NCBI RefSeq assembly: GCF_001308195.1
Contig: NZ_JXDF01000012.1
Coordinates: 1 to 64,000, forward strand
DNA from: Apilactobacillus kunkeei
GTDB lineage: Bacteria; Bacillota; Bacilli; Lactobacillales; Lactobacillaceae
Direction of reading: 5' to 3'
Length of the DNA stretch: 64,000 nucleotides
Below, in pieces: positions 15,984 to 26,096 of the stretch. Numbering within the stretch: position 1 is the stretch's first letter; every line of letters starts with the position of its first letter. The notes below the pieces were generated by a model. The model was not told where the DNA came from. It saw only the letters and a list, made by a program, of their open reading frames with translations, and searched no databases. Both the position numbers and the translations under genes were made by a program.

Positions 15984-16025
15984 AACAAAAACCGTGATAA
16001 TAAGACGTACTTACTATCACGGTTT
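15984..16025 (-). terminator. Terminator of rpiA
   Basis: On the minus strand, AACCGTGATA pairs with TATCACGGTT across a loop of about 15 nt and is followed by a T-rich tract. Confidence 0.85.
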
Positions 16026-16032
16026 AAATTAA

Positions 16033-16722
16033 TTATTTTCTTTTAGCATCGAATGTTTCTGAATGATCTTCATATCCGACAATTACCATGTCAACAACGT
16101 CTAGGAACAGACCATGTTCAACGATTCCAGTCATGTTGTTTAGGATGGTTTCAAGTTCGTGGGGATGTTCAATGTAACCTAAATTTAAATCGATAATGTA
16201 GTTATCAGCGTGAGTTAACACGTGACCACCCTTAGCATTGGTTCTAAAAGTAGGATGGTAACCCATATCGTCTAAACGTTTGAATAGGTGAGTACTTCCA
16301 TATGGGGTAACTTCCAAAGGAAGGGGAAAAGAGCCAAGGTTTTTGGCCATCTTTGTTGAATCAACAATCCAGATGTTTCGATCTGAGTTGATTGCGACAA
16401 TTTTTTCACGAAGGTGGGCAACACCGCCCCCCTTGATACCTTGGAAATTTTCATCGATTTGGTCAGCACCGTCAATTGTTAAGTCAATATGGTCAACGTC
16501 ATCGATACTTTTAACATCAATTCCCAAGTCACGAGCACGCTTTGCTGAGCGGTTGGAAGTTGGAACACCAATAATACGTAATCCTTCTTTGGCTACTCGT
16601 TCTCCCAATGCATCCAACAAGTATTTCACGGTTGAACCTGTACCAAGACCGACAGTCATGCCGTCTTTAATATATTTGACAGCTTCTTGGCCGGCAACTT
16701 TTTTCATTAATTCTTTATCCAT
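16033..16722 (-). CDS. rpiA: Ribose-5-phosphate isomerase A
   Basis: Interconverts ribose 5-phosphate and ribulose 5-phosphate in the pentose phosphate/phosphoketolase pathway. 229 residues, as usual. Motifs: GLGTGSTV (21-28) for phosphate binding, DGADQID and [11 protein letters not shown] carrying the catalytic Asp, Glu and Lys. AGGGG lies about 8 nt before the ATG. The 233-bp gap upstream, shared with divergent dut, holds short palindromes (for example AGGTATTAAATATACCT near 16810) but no clear operator. Confidence 0.95.
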   Translation of the reverse strand: MDKELMKKVAGQEAVKYIKDGMTVGLGTGSTVKYLLDALGERVAKEGLRIIGVPTSNRSAKRARDLGIDVKSIDDVDHIDLTIDGADQIDENFQGIKGGGVAHLREKIVAINSDRNIWIVDSTKMAKNLGSFPLPLEVTPYGSTHLFKRLDDMGYHPTFRTNAKGGHVLTHADNYIIDLNLGYIEHPHELETILNNMTGIVEHGLFLDVVDMVIVGYEDHSETFDAKRK

Positions 16723-16955
16723 AATCCTTTTCCCCTCTAAAATATTCGGTAAAACGACGTTAAATCGACTTTGAATGCTTATACATTCAGACGAAAGGTT
16801 TCGAACAAAGGTATTAAATATACCTCAATAATACTATATTAATTTTCTATGGTTATCGTGAGTTTGTCAAATAAAATATTTGTATTTAATTGTTAACAGT
16901 TTTCATATAAAATACATAGTATAATAATACTAATAAATTAACAGGATGTGTAGAT

Positions 16956-17492
16956 ATGAAGAGAGGATTTGAAGTAGTTACAAAGTACAAGGATAAAGGC
17001 ATTAATTTACCTTATCGTTCTACTAAACAAGCAGCTGGTTATGATATCGAAGCAGGTGTAGATTTTGTATTACCTTCAATTTGGAAATTAGGATTTTTAA
17101 AAGTTCTTTGGGCAATTAAGCATGAAAAAGACGTATCTGAAGATGAGATGCAACGTGCTAAGGATATCTTGCGTCCATTATTAGTTCCAACTGGAATTAA
17201 GGCTTACATGCAACCAGATGAAATGTTAGTTATTGCTAACCGTTCAAGCGGTCCACTAAAGAGAGGCATGGTTTTACCGAACGGAATTGGTATCGTTGAT
17301 GCTGATTACTATGGCAACGAAAGCAACGAAGGTGAGTTATTTGTTCAAATGACTAACTTCGGACTACTAGACAAAAAGATTAAGAAGGGTGATCGTATCG
17401 CTCAAGGTATTTTTGTACCATTCTTAACAACTGATGATGACTCCAACAAGGGGACTAAACGAATTGGTGGTTTTGGTTCATCAGGCAAATAA
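16956..17492 (+). CDS. dut: dUTP diphosphatase
   Basis: Hydrolyses dUTP to dUMP and pyrophosphate, keeping uracil out of DNA and supplying the dTMP pathway; trimeric cytosolic enzyme. The five family motifs are visible: AAGYDIEAG, NRSSGPLKRG, NGIGIVDADYYGN, GDRIAQ and the C-terminal GGFGSSGK. At 178 residues it is longer than the usual 145-150 because of an insertion near residues 45-75, a feature of lactic acid bacterial dUTPases. radA starts 27 bp downstream without a terminator. Confidence 0.93.
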   Translation: MKRGFEVVTKYKDKGINLPYRSTKQAAGYDIEAGVDFVLPSIWKLGFLKVLWAIKHEKDVSEDEMQRAKDILRPLLVPTGIKAYMQPDEMLVIANRSSGPLKRGMVLPNGIGIVDADYYGNESNEGELFVQMTNFGLLDKKIKKGDRIAQGIFVPFLTTDDDSNKGTKRIGGFGSSGK

Positions 17493-17519
17493 AAAACGAA
17501 TTAAAGAAAGGAAATTAAT

Positions 17520-18896
17520 GTGGCTAAAGTAAAGACCCAATTTGTTTGCGAAGAATGTGGATACATTTCACCCAAGTACTTGGGACATTGTCCTAACTGT
17601 GGAAAATGGAATACATTTGAAGAACAAACCGTTCAAAAAGAAACATCGAGTTTGAAATCAACTCACCGAATGGATTTCAATGGTCAGCAAGCAAAACCAC
17701 AACTAATCAAAGATGTTAAGTTTGAAAAGGAATCACGTTTTGAAACTGAGTCCCAAGAATTTAATCGTGTATTAGGTGGGGGAATTGTTCCGGGCTCATT
17801 AATTTTAATTGGTGGGGATCCTGGTATCGGGAAATCCACACTGTTACTTCAAATTTCTGGACAATTAGGTGCTAAGAAACAACGTGTCTTGTATGTATCT
17901 GGGGAAGAAAGTGCCAGTCAAATTAAGCTAAGAGCGGAACGCTTATCCGTGAATGGCTCCAACATGTATCTATATCCAGAAACCGATATGGGTGCTATCA
18001 AGTCTGCCATTGATGAGATTAAACCGGATGCAGTCGTAATTGACTCCGTTCAAACTATTTCTGAACCAGAAGTTGATTCCGCAATCGGTTCCGTATCACA
18101 GGTAAGAGCAATTACCGCAGATTTAATGTCCATTGCAAAGACCAATGGAATTACAATATTTGTGGTCGGCCACGTTACTAAGGGTGGATCAATTGCTGGA
18201 CCTAAGACTTTGGAACACATGGTTGATACTGTTTTATACTTTGAAGGTGACATGCATCATTCCTACCGTATTTTAAGAGCTGTGAAGAACCGTTTTGGTT
18301 CAACCGACGAATTAGGGATTTTTGACATGCAAGAATCCGGATTACGAGAAGTTGCTAATCCATCAGAAGTCTTCTTGGAAGAACGTTTGAAGGACGCCAA
18401 TGGTTCTGCAATCGTTGTCTCAATTGAAGGAACTAGACCAATCCTAGTCGAAATTCAGGCATTGGTAACGCCATCCGTATTTGGAAATGCTCAAAGAACC
18501 GCTACCGGGATTGACCGTAACCGTGTAGCCGTTTTAATGGCGGTACTTGAAAAACGTGCAGGACTAATGCTACAAAACCAAGACGCCTTCTTGAAGGCGG
18601 CTGGTGGAGTTAAGTTAAACGAACCAGCAATTGATTTGGCAGTAGCCATTAGTGTGGCATCGAGTTACAAGAACAGGGGAACCGACCCTAGTGAATGCTA
18701 TATCGGTGAAATTGGTTTAACTGGTGAAATTAGACGAGTTAACCGCATTGAACAACGTGTTTTAGAAGCACAAAAACTGGGCTTTAAGCGCGTATTAATA
18801 CCAAAACATAATATGTCAGGATGGACTGCGCCAGACGGAATTGAAGTCGTTGGTGTATCCACACTGGCTCAAGCGATTAAAATCGCACTTAACTAA
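17520..18896 (+). CDS. radA: DNA repair protein RadA
   Basis: RecA-related ATPase that promotes branch migration in recombination. N-terminal C4 zinc finger C10, C13, C24, C27; Walker [10 protein letters not shown] at 98-106; RadA-specific KNRFG at 256-260; Lon protease-like C-terminal domain. 458 residues, normal. The GTG start follows AAAGGAAA. Synteny radA-yacL-gltX matches Bacillales, but disA, which normally lies next to radA, is absent. Confidence 0.97.
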   Translation: MAKVKTQFVCEECGYISPKYLGHCPNCGKWNTFEEQTVQKETSSLKSTHRMDFNGQQAKPQLIKDVKFEKESRFETESQEFNRVLGGGIVPGSLILIGGDPGIGKSTLLLQISGQLGAKKQRVLYVSGEESASQIKLRAERLSVNGSNMYLYPETDMGAIKSAIDEIKPDAVVIDSVQTISEPEVDSAIGSVSQVRAITADLMSIAKTNGITIFVVGHVTKGGSIAGPKTLEHMVDTVLYFEGDMHHSYRILRAVKNRFGSTDELGIFDMQESGLREVANPSEVFLEERLKDANGSAIVVSIEGTRPILVEIQALVTPSVFGNAQRTATGIDRNRVAVLMAVLEKRAGLMLQNQDAFLKAAGGVKLNEPAIDLAVAISVASSYKNRGTDPSECYIGEIGLTGEIRRVNRIEQRVLEAQKLGFKRVLIPKHNMSGWTAPDGIEVVGVSTLAQAIKIALN

Positions 18897-18917
18897 CACA
18901 TACAGAGGAAGATACTA

Positions 18918-20009
18918 ATGAAAAAAATTGATCGATTTACGGTTATCCAATTTATATTTGTCATTTTAGGAGCAACGCTAGGGGTAATTTATCTACCCGT
19001 TATTTGGCATGCATTGTGGGAAAACCCTTCAATTTTATTAAATAATGCACTAGTTGATTCAGTAATTGGCGCAATTGTTTTCTATATTCTTTCATTGTTT
19101 GTTGTTAAACGAATCATGAATGCAATGAGTCTGGTTGAAATGCAGTTATCACAAAAGAACCCATTCTATATTTTGATGGGGACTTTAGGGATGATTATTG
19201 GATTGATTTTAGCGACTTTAATTTCAATCGTTTTATTTAGAACGCCTTATTTAATAACTAACTTAATCTTGCCAGCTCTATTGATGATTACTTTTGGATA
19301 CCTAGGTTTTCTATTGGGCACCACTAAGTTAAATGATTGGCGCAAGATTTTTAGGGTTAGTTTGAAAAGGGGCGGCAACGCTTTGACTAATACTTCAAGC
19401 CGCAATAGCAATAAATCAATTAAGATTTTGGACACTAACATTTTGATTGATGGTCGTATCTACGAGGTGGCAAAGACTGGATTTATTGAAGGAACATTGC
19501 TTGTTCCTAAATTTGTCTTGTATGAATTACAATACATCGCAGATTCAGCTGACAGCCAAAAGCGTATTCGTGGTCGTCGTGGTTTGGACATTTTAAATAA
19601 ACTACAAACCGAAAAGATTATGCCAATCGAAATCACTGATCAGGACTATGACAATATCAAAGAAGTCGATAGTAAGCTAATTCGATTAGCTAAGGATTTC
19701 AATGGTTCAATCATTACTAACGATTATAATTTAAACAAGGTTATCCAATTCCAAAAGGTTAATGTTTTAAACATTAACGAATTGGCTAACTCACTAAAAC
19801 CAAGATTTGTTCCTGGTGAACATCTTGAAGTTATGATTTTGAAAAAGGGAACCGAAAGAAGCCAAGGAGTCGCATTCTTGGACGACGGAACGATGGTGGT
19901 TGTTGAAGATGGTAAGAATCATCTAAACGAACGACTATCTGTTGAGGTTACCAGTTCAATTCAAACAGATGCAGGTAAAATGATTTTCGCTAGAATTGAT
20001 GATAAATAA
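18918..20009 (+). CDS. yacL: PIN/TRAM-domain membrane protein (YacL family)
   Basis: 363 residues: four hydrophobic segments in residues 1-135, then a PIN nuclease-like domain (from about 168; acidic DTNILIDGR) and a C-terminal TRAM domain near 295-360. The combination defines YacL of Firmicutes, a presumed membrane-anchored RNase of unknown target. It begins 21 bp after radA with AGAGGAAG upstream, in the conserved order radA-yacL. Confidence 0.93.
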   Translation: MKKIDRFTVIQFIFVILGATLGVIYLPVIWHALWENPSILLNNALVDSVIGAIVFYILSLFVVKRIMNAMSLVEMQLSQKNPFYILMGTLGMIIGLILATLISIVLFRTPYLITNLILPALLMITFGYLGFLLGTTKLNDWRKIFRVSLKRGGNALTNTSSRNSNKSIKILDTNILIDGRIYEVAKTGFIEGTLLVPKFVLYELQYIADSADSQKRIRGRRGLDILNKLQTEKIMPIEITDQDYDNIKEVDSKLIRLAKDFNGSIITNDYNLNKVIQFQKVNVLNINELANSLKPRFVPGEHLEVMILKKGTERSQGVAFLDDGTMVVVEDGKNHLNERLSVEVTSSIQTDAGKMIFARIDDK

Positions 20010-20039
20010 AAGGTTATAGATACCTTTAGATTTTTACTG
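20008..20039 (+). terminator. Weak terminator after yacL
   Basis: AAAGGT and ACCTTT (loop 7) followed by a T-rich tail; short stem, so read-through is likely. Confidence 0.45.
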
Positions 20040-20072
20040 AGCACTTTATTTTTATCGCTAATAATTGTAAAA

Positions 20073-20089
20073 TTAGAATGTTATTCTAA
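20073..20089 (+). promoter_or_regulatory. Palindrome upstream of gltX
   Basis: TTAGAAT-GTT-ATTCTAA, a perfect 7-bp inverted repeat 30 bp before the gltX start. It directly overlaps TAAAAT (20068-20073), a possible -10, so it would sit near the transcription start as an operator or 5' hairpin. No regulator is known to me for this sequence. Confidence 0.4.
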
Positions 20090-20118
20090 GAATTTATAAA
20101 AAAGAGGAGAAAATATCA

Positions 20119-21609
20119 TTGGCTAATAAGAAAATTCGTGTTAGATATGCACCAAGTCCAACCGGACATTTACACATTGGTAATGCTAGAACAGCAATTT
20201 TTAATTACCTATTTGCTAGACATAATAAAGGTAAGTTTATTATCCGTATCGAAGATACTGATACTAAGCGAAACGTAGCTGATGGTGAGAAAAGTCAGTT
20301 AGACAACTTAAAATGGCTTGGCTTAGATTGGGATGAAGGTCCAGATAAACCTGGTAAGTTTGGTCCATACAGACAATCAGAAAGACGTTCAATTTACGAT
20401 CCATTGATCCAACAACTATTGGATGAAGACAAGGCTTACTACTCATACAGAACAGAAGAAGAACTAGAAGCTGATCGTGAAGAACAACGTGCAAAGGGCA
20501 TCATGCCTCATTACGAATATGAATACGCTGGTATGTCAGAAGAAGAAATTCAAAAATCAATGGCTGAATCAGAAGCTAAAGGTTTGAAACCAGTTATTCG
20601 TTTCAGAGTACCAAAGAACAAGACTTACGCATGGGACGATGTTGTTAAGGGTCATGTTGAATTTAACTCTGATACTATTGGTGGGGACTTCGTTATCGTA
20701 AAACGTGACGGAATGCCTACTTACAACTTCGCGGTTATTATTGATGACCATGAAATGCAAATTTCACACGTATTCAGAGGTGACGACCACGTTGCTAATA
20801 CACCAAAACAATTAATGATGTACGAAGCATTTGGTTGGGAAGCTCCTGTATTCGGTCACATGAGTTTAATTACTAGTGCCGACACTGGTAAGAAACTAAG
20901 TAAACGTGATGAATCAATCATTCAATTTATCGAACAATACAGAGACCTAGGATACCTACCAGAAGCAATGTTTAACTTCATTACTCTATTAGGTTGGTCT
21001 CCAAAGGGTGAAGATGAAATCTTCTCACAACGTGATTTCATCAAGATGTACGACGAAAACCGTCTAAGCAAGTCACCAGCTAACTTCGATAACAAGAAAC
21101 TAGAATGGATCAACAACCAATACGTTAAGGCTGCTGATGAAGACGTTGTTATGGACTTAGCATTACGTCAATTAATCGCCAAGGGTAACATTACTGAAAA
21201 CCCAGATGCTTTAACTATTGAATGGGCTCGTAAGTTAATCAATACTTACAAGCAACAAATGAGCTACATGGCTCAAATCAACTCAATGGCTGACGTATTC
21301 TTTAACGAACCAGCTAAGGTTTCTGGTGAAGCTCTTGAAGAAATTCAAAATGAAACTGCACCAGTTGTTCTAAAGGCCTTTGCTGAAAAGATTAAGGATG
21401 TTCCAGTTTTCGATAAGATTGAAATCCTAAAGACAATTAAGGAAATTCAAAAGGAAACTAAGATCAAGGGACGTCAACTATGGATGCCAATCAGAATTGC
21501 CGTTACTCATGAAAGTCACGGTCCTGAACTACCTGAATCAATCGAATTGATTGGTAGAGAAAAGGCTCTAAAACACATTGATGAAACTTTAAAGCAAATC
21601 AATCAATAA
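20119..21609 (+). CDS. gltX: Glutamyl-tRNA synthetase
   Basis: Charges tRNA-Glu, and in Firmicutes also tRNA-Gln for later transamidation. 496 residues; class I motifs HIGN (in PTGHLHIGN) and KLSKR at 259-263. No GlnRS is in the window; discrimination cannot be read directly. TTG start with AGAGGAGA (20102-20109) about 9 nt upstream. Followed by a strong terminator, so it is separated from cysS; cysE, which lies between them in Bacillus, is missing. Confidence 0.97.
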   Translation: MANKKIRVRYAPSPTGHLHIGNARTAIFNYLFARHNKGKFIIRIEDTDTKRNVADGEKSQLDNLKWLGLDWDEGPDKPGKFGPYRQSERRSIYDPLIQQLLDEDKAYYSYRTEEELEADREEQRAKGIMPHYEYEYAGMSEEEIQKSMAESEAKGLKPVIRFRVPKNKTYAWDDVVKGHVEFNSDTIGGDFVIVKRDGMPTYNFAVIIDDHEMQISHVFRGDDHVANTPKQLMMYEAFGWEAPVFGHMSLITSADTGKKLSKRDESIIQFIEQYRDLGYLPEAMFNFITLLGWSPKGEDEIFSQRDFIKMYDENRLSKSPANFDNKKLEWINNQYVKAADEDVVMDLALRQLIAKGNITENPDALTIEWARKLINTYKQQMSYMAQINSMADVFFNEPAKVSGEALEEIQNETAPVVLKAFAEKIKDVPVFDKIEILKTIKEIQKETKIKGRQLWMPIRIAVTHESHGPELPESIELIGREKALKHIDETLKQINQ

Positions 21610-21614
21610 TAAAT

Positions 21615-21649
21615 AAGGCTCGCTAAAGCATGCTTTGGCGGGCTTTTTT
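21615..21649 (+). terminator. Terminator of gltX
   Basis: AAGGCTCGCTAAAGC paired with GCTTTGGCGGGCTT, followed by T-tract. Confidence 0.9.
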
Positions 21650-21729
21650 ATTTGAATTTATCCTAATATAGTGACTATTATTATGATAGAATGAAGTAAG
21701 TATAAAAAATAGGAATAGGGGTGCCATTA

Positions 21730-23136
21730 ATGCTAAGGATCTATAATACATTAACTCAAGAAAAAGACGTATTTAAGCCAATTAAGTCAAGAACAGTTGG
21801 TATGTATGTCTGTGGTCCAACAGTATATAACTATATTCATATTGGAAACGCGCGTAGTATCGTTGCATTTGATACTATTCGTCGTTACTTTGAATATTGT
21901 GGTTACCAAGTGAATTACATTTCTAATTTTACGGATGTTGATGATAAATTAATTAATGAAGCTAAAGAAGAAAACAGTACAGTAATGGATATTGCTAACA
22001 AGTACATTGAAGCTTACAAAGAAGATGTGGCTGCATTGAACGTTGAACCAGCAACTGTTAATCCAAGAGCTACTGATAATATTGATGGAATTATTCAATT
22101 CGTAAAAGAATTGGTTGATGATGGTTATGCATATGCTGTTGACGGCGATGTTTACTATCGAGCAAGAAAGTTCAATGATTACGGTCATTTATCACACCAA
22201 AGTGTAGATGACTTGGAATCAGGAGCTAGCCAACATGTGTCAGAAGAAGAACTTTCCAAGAAAGAAGATCCAATCGATTTTGTTTTATGGAAAGCTGCTA
22301 AGCCAGGTGAAATCTCATGGGATTCACCATGGGGTAAAGGTCGACCGGGCTGGCACATTGAATGTTCAGTAATGTCTACCAAGTACTTGGGTAACACAAT
22401 TGATATCCATGGTGGTGGGGAAGACTTGAAGTTCCCTCACCATGAAAACGAACGTGCACAAAGTGAAGCCAAGACTGGTGAAAAGTTTGTTAACTATTGG
22501 ATGCACAATGGCTTTGTTACCGTCGGTGATGAAAACGAAAAGATGAGTAAGTCACTAGGCAACTTTGTGACTGTTCACGATATTGTTAAAAAGGTTGATC
22601 CTCAAGTAGTAAGATTCTTGATGTCAACTACACAATACCGTCGTCCAATTCAATACAACGAAACTAATTTACAGGCCGCTGAAAACAACCTAAACAAGTT
22701 AAGAAATGCATACAATAACTTGAAATATCGTTTAAGCGATGCGACAGATATTATTGATATGAAACTAGAACAAGAAATCAGACAAATTCAAGCAGATTTC
22801 CAAGATGCGATGGATGATGATTTCAATGCACAAAACGGAATTGATTGTGTATACGAACTAGCTAAACTTGGTAATATGTATGCCCAAAGACCTGAAGTAG
22901 GTAAGGATACTGTTAACCTAATCATTGCAAAGCTAGAAAAGATGGCTTCTATTTTTGGTGTTGTCTTCAAGGAAGAAACACTAGATGACGATTCAGTTCA
23001 AGCGTTGATTGATGAACGTAACGAAGCTAGAAAGAACAAGGACTTCGCAAGAAGTGACGAAATTAGAGATCAACTACGAGACCAAGGAATTATCCTAGAA
23101 GATACTGCTCAAGGTACTCGTTTCAGAAGGGAATAA
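21730..23136 (+). CDS. cysS: Cysteinyl-tRNA synthetase
   Basis: Charges tRNA-Cys. 468 residues, with zinc ligand C28 in VCGPTVY, HIGN at 37-40, the second Cys in WHIECS, HHENE and KMSKS at 271-275. The ATG at 21730 is chosen because AGGGGTG sits 6 nt before it; an in-frame GTG at 21721 lies inside that ribosome binding site. mrnC begins at the next base after the stop, so the two are coupled. Confidence 0.97.
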   Translation: MLRIYNTLTQEKDVFKPIKSRTVGMYVCGPTVYNYIHIGNARSIVAFDTIRRYFEYCGYQVNYISNFTDVDDKLINEAKEENSTVMDIANKYIEAYKEDVAALNVEPATVNPRATDNIDGIIQFVKELVDDGYAYAVDGDVYYRARKFNDYGHLSHQSVDDLESGASQHVSEEELSKKEDPIDFVLWKAAKPGEISWDSPWGKGRPGWHIECSVMSTKYLGNTIDIHGGGEDLKFPHHENERAQSEAKTGEKFVNYWMHNGFVTVGDENEKMSKSLGNFVTVHDIVKKVDPQVVRFLMSTTQYRRPIQYNETNLQAAENNLNKLRNAYNNLKYRLSDATDIIDMKLEQEIRQIQADFQDAMDDDFNAQNGIDCVYELAKLGNMYAQRPEVGKDTVNLIIAKLEKMASIFGVVFKEETLDDDSVQALIDERNEARKNKDFARSDEIRDQLRDQGIILEDTAQGTRFRRE

Positions 23137-23559
23137 ATGATGGAAAACCAGAACGTGGATTATAAACAGTTAAATGGAATTGCATTAGCATATCTTGGCG
23201 ATTCAGTTTACGAAGTGTTCGTAAGAAAACACCTTTTAAACTTAGGTATTACTAAACCCAACCGCCTACAAAAGACAGCTAGAAAGTACGTGTCAGCAAA
23301 GGCTCAAGCAGCATTAATCGATTTGATGATTGAAGACGACATCCTAACAGACGAAGAGGATGCAGTGTTCAAGAGAGGTCGTAATGCTAAGAGTTACACA
23401 CATGCTAAGAACACTAGCGTTTTGACTTACCGCCATTCAACTGGTTTTGAAGCCATGATGGGGTATCTTTCATTAAGCAAACAAGATGACCGTTTAGAAG
23501 AACTATCTAACTGGTGTATTGAACAAGTCGATGCTGGGAGGCCAAAATATGAAGACTAA
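23137..23559 (+). CDS. mrnC: Mini-ribonuclease III (MrnC)
   Basis: RNase III catalytic domain without a dsRNA-binding domain; matures 23S rRNA ends in Firmicutes. 140 residues; acidic catalytic residues in LGDSVYE (D22 and E26). Starts immediately after cysS with two consecutive ATG codons. Its last 11 bases overlap rlmB. Both neighbours fit the conserved cysS-mrnC-rlmB order. Confidence 0.94.
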   Translation: MMENQNVDYKQLNGIALAYLGDSVYEVFVRKHLLNLGITKPNRLQKTARKYVSAKAQAALIDLMIEDDILTDEEDAVFKRGRNAKSYTHAKNTSVLTYRHSTGFEAMMGYLSLSKQDDRLEELSNWCIEQVDAGRPKYED

Positions 23560-24304
23560 CGACCAAAGCGAATTTATAATCGGACGCCATCCGGTTGTTT
23601 CCGCATTAAGAGGAAAGCAAGAAATCAACAAGGTTTTCCTACAAAACGGAATCAAGAAAGACGAAAAAAGTGTTGAAGAAATCATCAAGCTAGCTAAGCA
23701 AAAGCACCTAGTAATCTCAACTGTGCCAAAGCAAAAGTTAGACTTACTTTCAGATAATCAAAATCATCAAGGGGTGGTTTTATCAATCTCACCATACAAG
23801 TATGCAACCATTGATGAATTGTTTGAAAACTCAGCAAAACAAGATGTACCACCATTCTTTTTAATTCTTGATAACATTGAAGATCCTCACAACTTGGGTT
23901 CAATTATCAGAACAGCCGATGCTGCCGGTGTTACTGGTGTGATTATTCCAAAGCACCGTGCCGTTGGTTTAACATCAACGGTTGCTAAGACATCTGCTGG
24001 TGCCATTGAAAGAATTCCAGTTGCTAGAGTGACTAACCTAGTTAACACTGTTAACGATTTAAAACAACAAGGTGTCTGGGTATTTGGTACTGACGTTAAA
24101 GGTGCAGATTACCGTCGTTGGGATGCCAAAGGACCAGTTGCCGTAATCATTGGAAATGAAGGTAAGGGAATTTCACCACTTCTAAAGAAGAACGTAGACG
24201 AAATGTTAACCATTCCAATGGTCGGTCAATTACAAAGTTTAAATGCCAGTGTGGCTGCTAGTTTATTAATGTATCAAGCTTATAATTCAAGAAATCCACT
24301 ATAA
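23549..24304 (+). CDS. rlmB: 23S rRNA (guanosine-2'-O-)-methyltransferase RlmB
   Basis: SpoU/TrmH-family enzyme methylating a guanosine ribose in 23S rRNA. N-terminal substrate-binding domain (1-75), then the knotted SPOUT domain with NEGKGIS and [14 protein letters not shown]. The ATG at 23549 has GGGAGG 7 nt upstream; an upstream frame extension of ten codons is rejected. 251 residues. It lies inside the cysS-mrnC-rlmB-yacP operon. Confidence 0.94.
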   Translation: MKTNDQSEFIIGRHPVVSALRGKQEINKVFLQNGIKKDEKSVEEIIKLAKQKHLVISTVPKQKLDLLSDNQNHQGVVLSISPYKYATIDELFENSAKQDVPPFFLILDNIEDPHNLGSIIRTADAAGVTGVIIPKHRAVGLTSTVAKTSAGAIERIPVARVTNLVNTVNDLKQQGVWVFGTDVKGADYRRWDAKGPVAVIIGNEGKGISPLLKKNVDEMLTIPMVGQLQSLNASVAASLLMYQAYNSRNPL

Positions 24305-24318
24305 GAAGGATTAAGCCA

Positions 24319-24843
24319 ATGAAAAAACAACTATTATTAATCGATGGATATAACGTCATCGGAAATTGGCCTGAATTGAATAAGTTAAAGCTGGATAATC
24401 GTTTGGCAGATGCCAGGGATGAATTGATTAATATCATTTCCGAATATAAAAAATACCGTGACTTAGATATGAAGATTATCTTCGATGCGATGTATGTTCC
24501 TGGTTTATCAAAGAAAGATAAGAAGCATAACTTAGACATTGTTTGGACTAACAAAGATGAAACAGCTGATAGTTATATCGAAGCATATGCTAGACAAAAG
24601 CAATCTAGATTTGTTCAGGTCGTCGTAGTAACATCTGATCAAGCTGAACAATGGACTGTTTTTTCAGCAGGGGCTTTGAGAATATCAGCACGAGAATTGC
24701 TTCGTGATGTTGAACGTTCAAAACGTGAGATTAAGACGCAAGTTCGTAGTTATACCAATCAGTTAACTGGTCGTCGAACTCCTTGGTCTAATGATCAGTT
24801 GTTGAGACTTGAAAAGCTAAGAGATAATTTAACAAATGATTAA
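24319..24843 (+). CDS. rae1: NYN-domain endoribonuclease Rae1 (YacP)
   Basis: 174-residue NYN/PIN-like nuclease. In Bacillus the homologue enters the ribosomal A site and cleaves translated mRNA. Conserved acidic residues are seen in LLIDGYNVIGNW (D9) and FDAMYVPG. It follows rlmB after 14 bp and precedes the sigma factor gene as in other Firmicutes. Confidence 0.9.
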   Translation: MKKQLLLIDGYNVIGNWPELNKLKLDNRLADARDELINIISEYKKYRDLDMKIIFDAMYVPGLSKKDKKHNLDIVWTNKDETADSYIEAYARQKQSRFVQVVVVTSDQAEQWTVFSAGALRISARELLRDVERSKREIKTQVRSYTNQLTGRRTPWSNDQLLRLEKLRDNLTND

Positions 24844-24959
24844 AATCTATATATATTTATACCGATTTGTTGAAATATAAATGAACAAATATTCGCTTGT
24901 TTATGATTATGTAACTATATAAATTATTTTATGTAATTATAATCAGAGGTGAATAGGTA

Positions 24960-25580
24960 ATGAGCTTTGACCAAAATAATATTGATATAGAATTAATTCT
25001 TGATTTTAAAGAAACCGGCAATGAAGAGTCATTGCAAAAGCTGTTTGATAAATACAAGCCGTTGGTTAATAAAGTGTGGCGTAATTATTACTTGCACGAT
25101 ATGGACATCGATGACTGGTATCAAGAATCAATGCTGGTAATGGTAAAAAATATTCGTAATTATGATATAAACCATAAAGCGACGTTTGGGACGTTATACC
25201 AAATTAGTTTAAAGAATCATTTATATGACATCTTAAGAAAAAGAAAAGCTAAGAAGCGGATGCCGGTTGATAAAATGGTTTCATATAATGCTAACGAGTT
25301 ATACTTTCAAAACAGCTTGAAGGATAGAATCTTTTTAACACCAGATCAGTCAATGAATATCCAGATTTGTTACGAAGAGTTGATTGCTAGACTATCACCT
25401 CTGGAATCGGAAATCGCCTTTTGCTATTTAGAAGATTTGATTAATGAAAATAATTTTTCAATCGATAAATTAAAGCTGGCTTTAGCAAGGCATCCAGAGA
25501 ACGCTACTAATATTGTTGATAATTGTATTGCTAGGGTCAAAAACAAGTTAAAGAAGATTGTAAAAAAGGTCTATGACTAG
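24960..25580 (+). CDS. Sigma-70 family sigma factor at the sigH locus (SigH/ComX-like)
   Basis: 206 residues. Region 2 spans about 20-95 (core-binding part and [22 protein letters not shown]); region 4 near 140-200 is weak and divergent. In this position Bacillus has sigH; in lactobacilli the homologue resembles the competence factor ComX. The window also holds comFA and comFC, likely members of its regulon, but no ComX box was identified. AGAGGTGA lies 7-8 nt before the ATG. Function in competence is inferred. Confidence 0.83.
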   Translation: MSFDQNNIDIELILDFKETGNEESLQKLFDKYKPLVNKVWRNYYLHDMDIDDWYQESMLVMVKNIRNYDINHKATFGTLYQISLKNHLYDILRKRKAKKRMPVDKMVSYNANELYFQNSLKDRIFLTPDQSMNIQICYEELIARLSPLESEIAFCYLEDLINENNFSIDKLKLALARHPENATNIVDNCIARVKNKLKKIVKKVYD

Positions 25581-25650
25581 CCATCAGCATAAATTGACTA
25601 TCAAAAATATAAATGCTATTATGAATTTATTCAAAAGGGGGATGTATACG

Positions 25651-25800
25651 ATGTCACAGAATAAAGTTGCTTTACAATGTGAAGTCTGCGGATCCCGTAA
25701 TTACACAACCTCGGTTGGTAATAACCATGAAGATCGATTAGAAGTAAAAAAATACTGTAAACATTGTGGCAAGGCTACGATGCATAAAGAAACACGTTAG
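25651..25800 (+). CDS. rpmG: 50S ribosomal protein L33
   Basis: 49-residue L33 with zinc ribbon cysteines CEVC (near 9-12) and CKHC (near 36-39), so a zinc-binding C+ form. The frame is open from 25573, but the ATG at 25651 matches the family N-terminus and has AAAGGGGG 9 nt upstream. Gene order sigma-rpmG-secE-nusG is standard. Confidence 0.93.
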   Translation: MSQNKVALQCEVCGSRNYTTSVGNNHEDRLEVKKYCKHCGKATMHKETR

Positions 25801-25812
25801 TGGAGGAAAACT

Positions 25813-25986
25813 ATGAAATTATTTAAGTTCTTTAAAAGTGTTGGTACTGAAATGAAACTAGTTGTTTGGCCTAATGGTCACCAAACTAGAATTGACACTA
25901 CCATCGTAGTATCAATGTCAATTATCTTTGCAATCTTCTTTGCAATTGTTGACTGGGCAATTCAATCAGGATTACTATACCTATAA
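25813..25986 (+). CDS. secE: Preprotein translocase subunit SecE
   Basis: 57-residue SecE, a short Firmicute form with one membrane helix (about 28-52). An amphipathic N-terminal segment ends in the conserved VVWPNGHQT. It clamps SecY in the SecYEG channel powered by SecA (55636-57999). TGGAGG lies 7 nt before the ATG. It is too short for usual ORF thresholds but sits exactly between rpmG and nusG. Confidence 0.93.
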   Translation: MKLFKFFKSVGTEMKLVVWPNGHQTRIDTTIVVSMSIIFAIFFAIVDWAIQSGLLYL

Positions 25987-26019
25987 TTTACTGTTTTAAA
26001 TTATAGTAAATAGTGATAT

Positions 26020-26025
26020 TATAAT
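26020..26025 (+). promoter_or_regulatory. -10 element between secE and nusG
   Basis: Perfect TATAAT, with only a poor -35. Predicted initiation near 26032 is immediately before the hairpin at 26036, so that hairpin would form the 5' end of the nusG transcript. Confidence 0.5.
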
Positions 26026-26035
26026 AGGTAGTTTG

Positions 26036-26063
26036 AAACTTCGTGAGTGCGGAGTTTTTTTAT
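26036..26063 (+). terminator. Hairpin terminator between secE and nusG
   Basis: AAACTTCG pairs with CGGAGTTT (one T:G pair), loop TGAGTG, then seven T. It ends the rpmG-secE transcript or attenuates nusG. Confidence 0.8.
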
Positions 26064-26096
26064 TTTGCAAAAAAATCATAGAGGGAGCTAATTTTA

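Noticed and set aside
20010-21729. T-box riboswitches before gltX or cysS
   Set aside because: No T-box sequence or specifier stem, and the leaders are too short.
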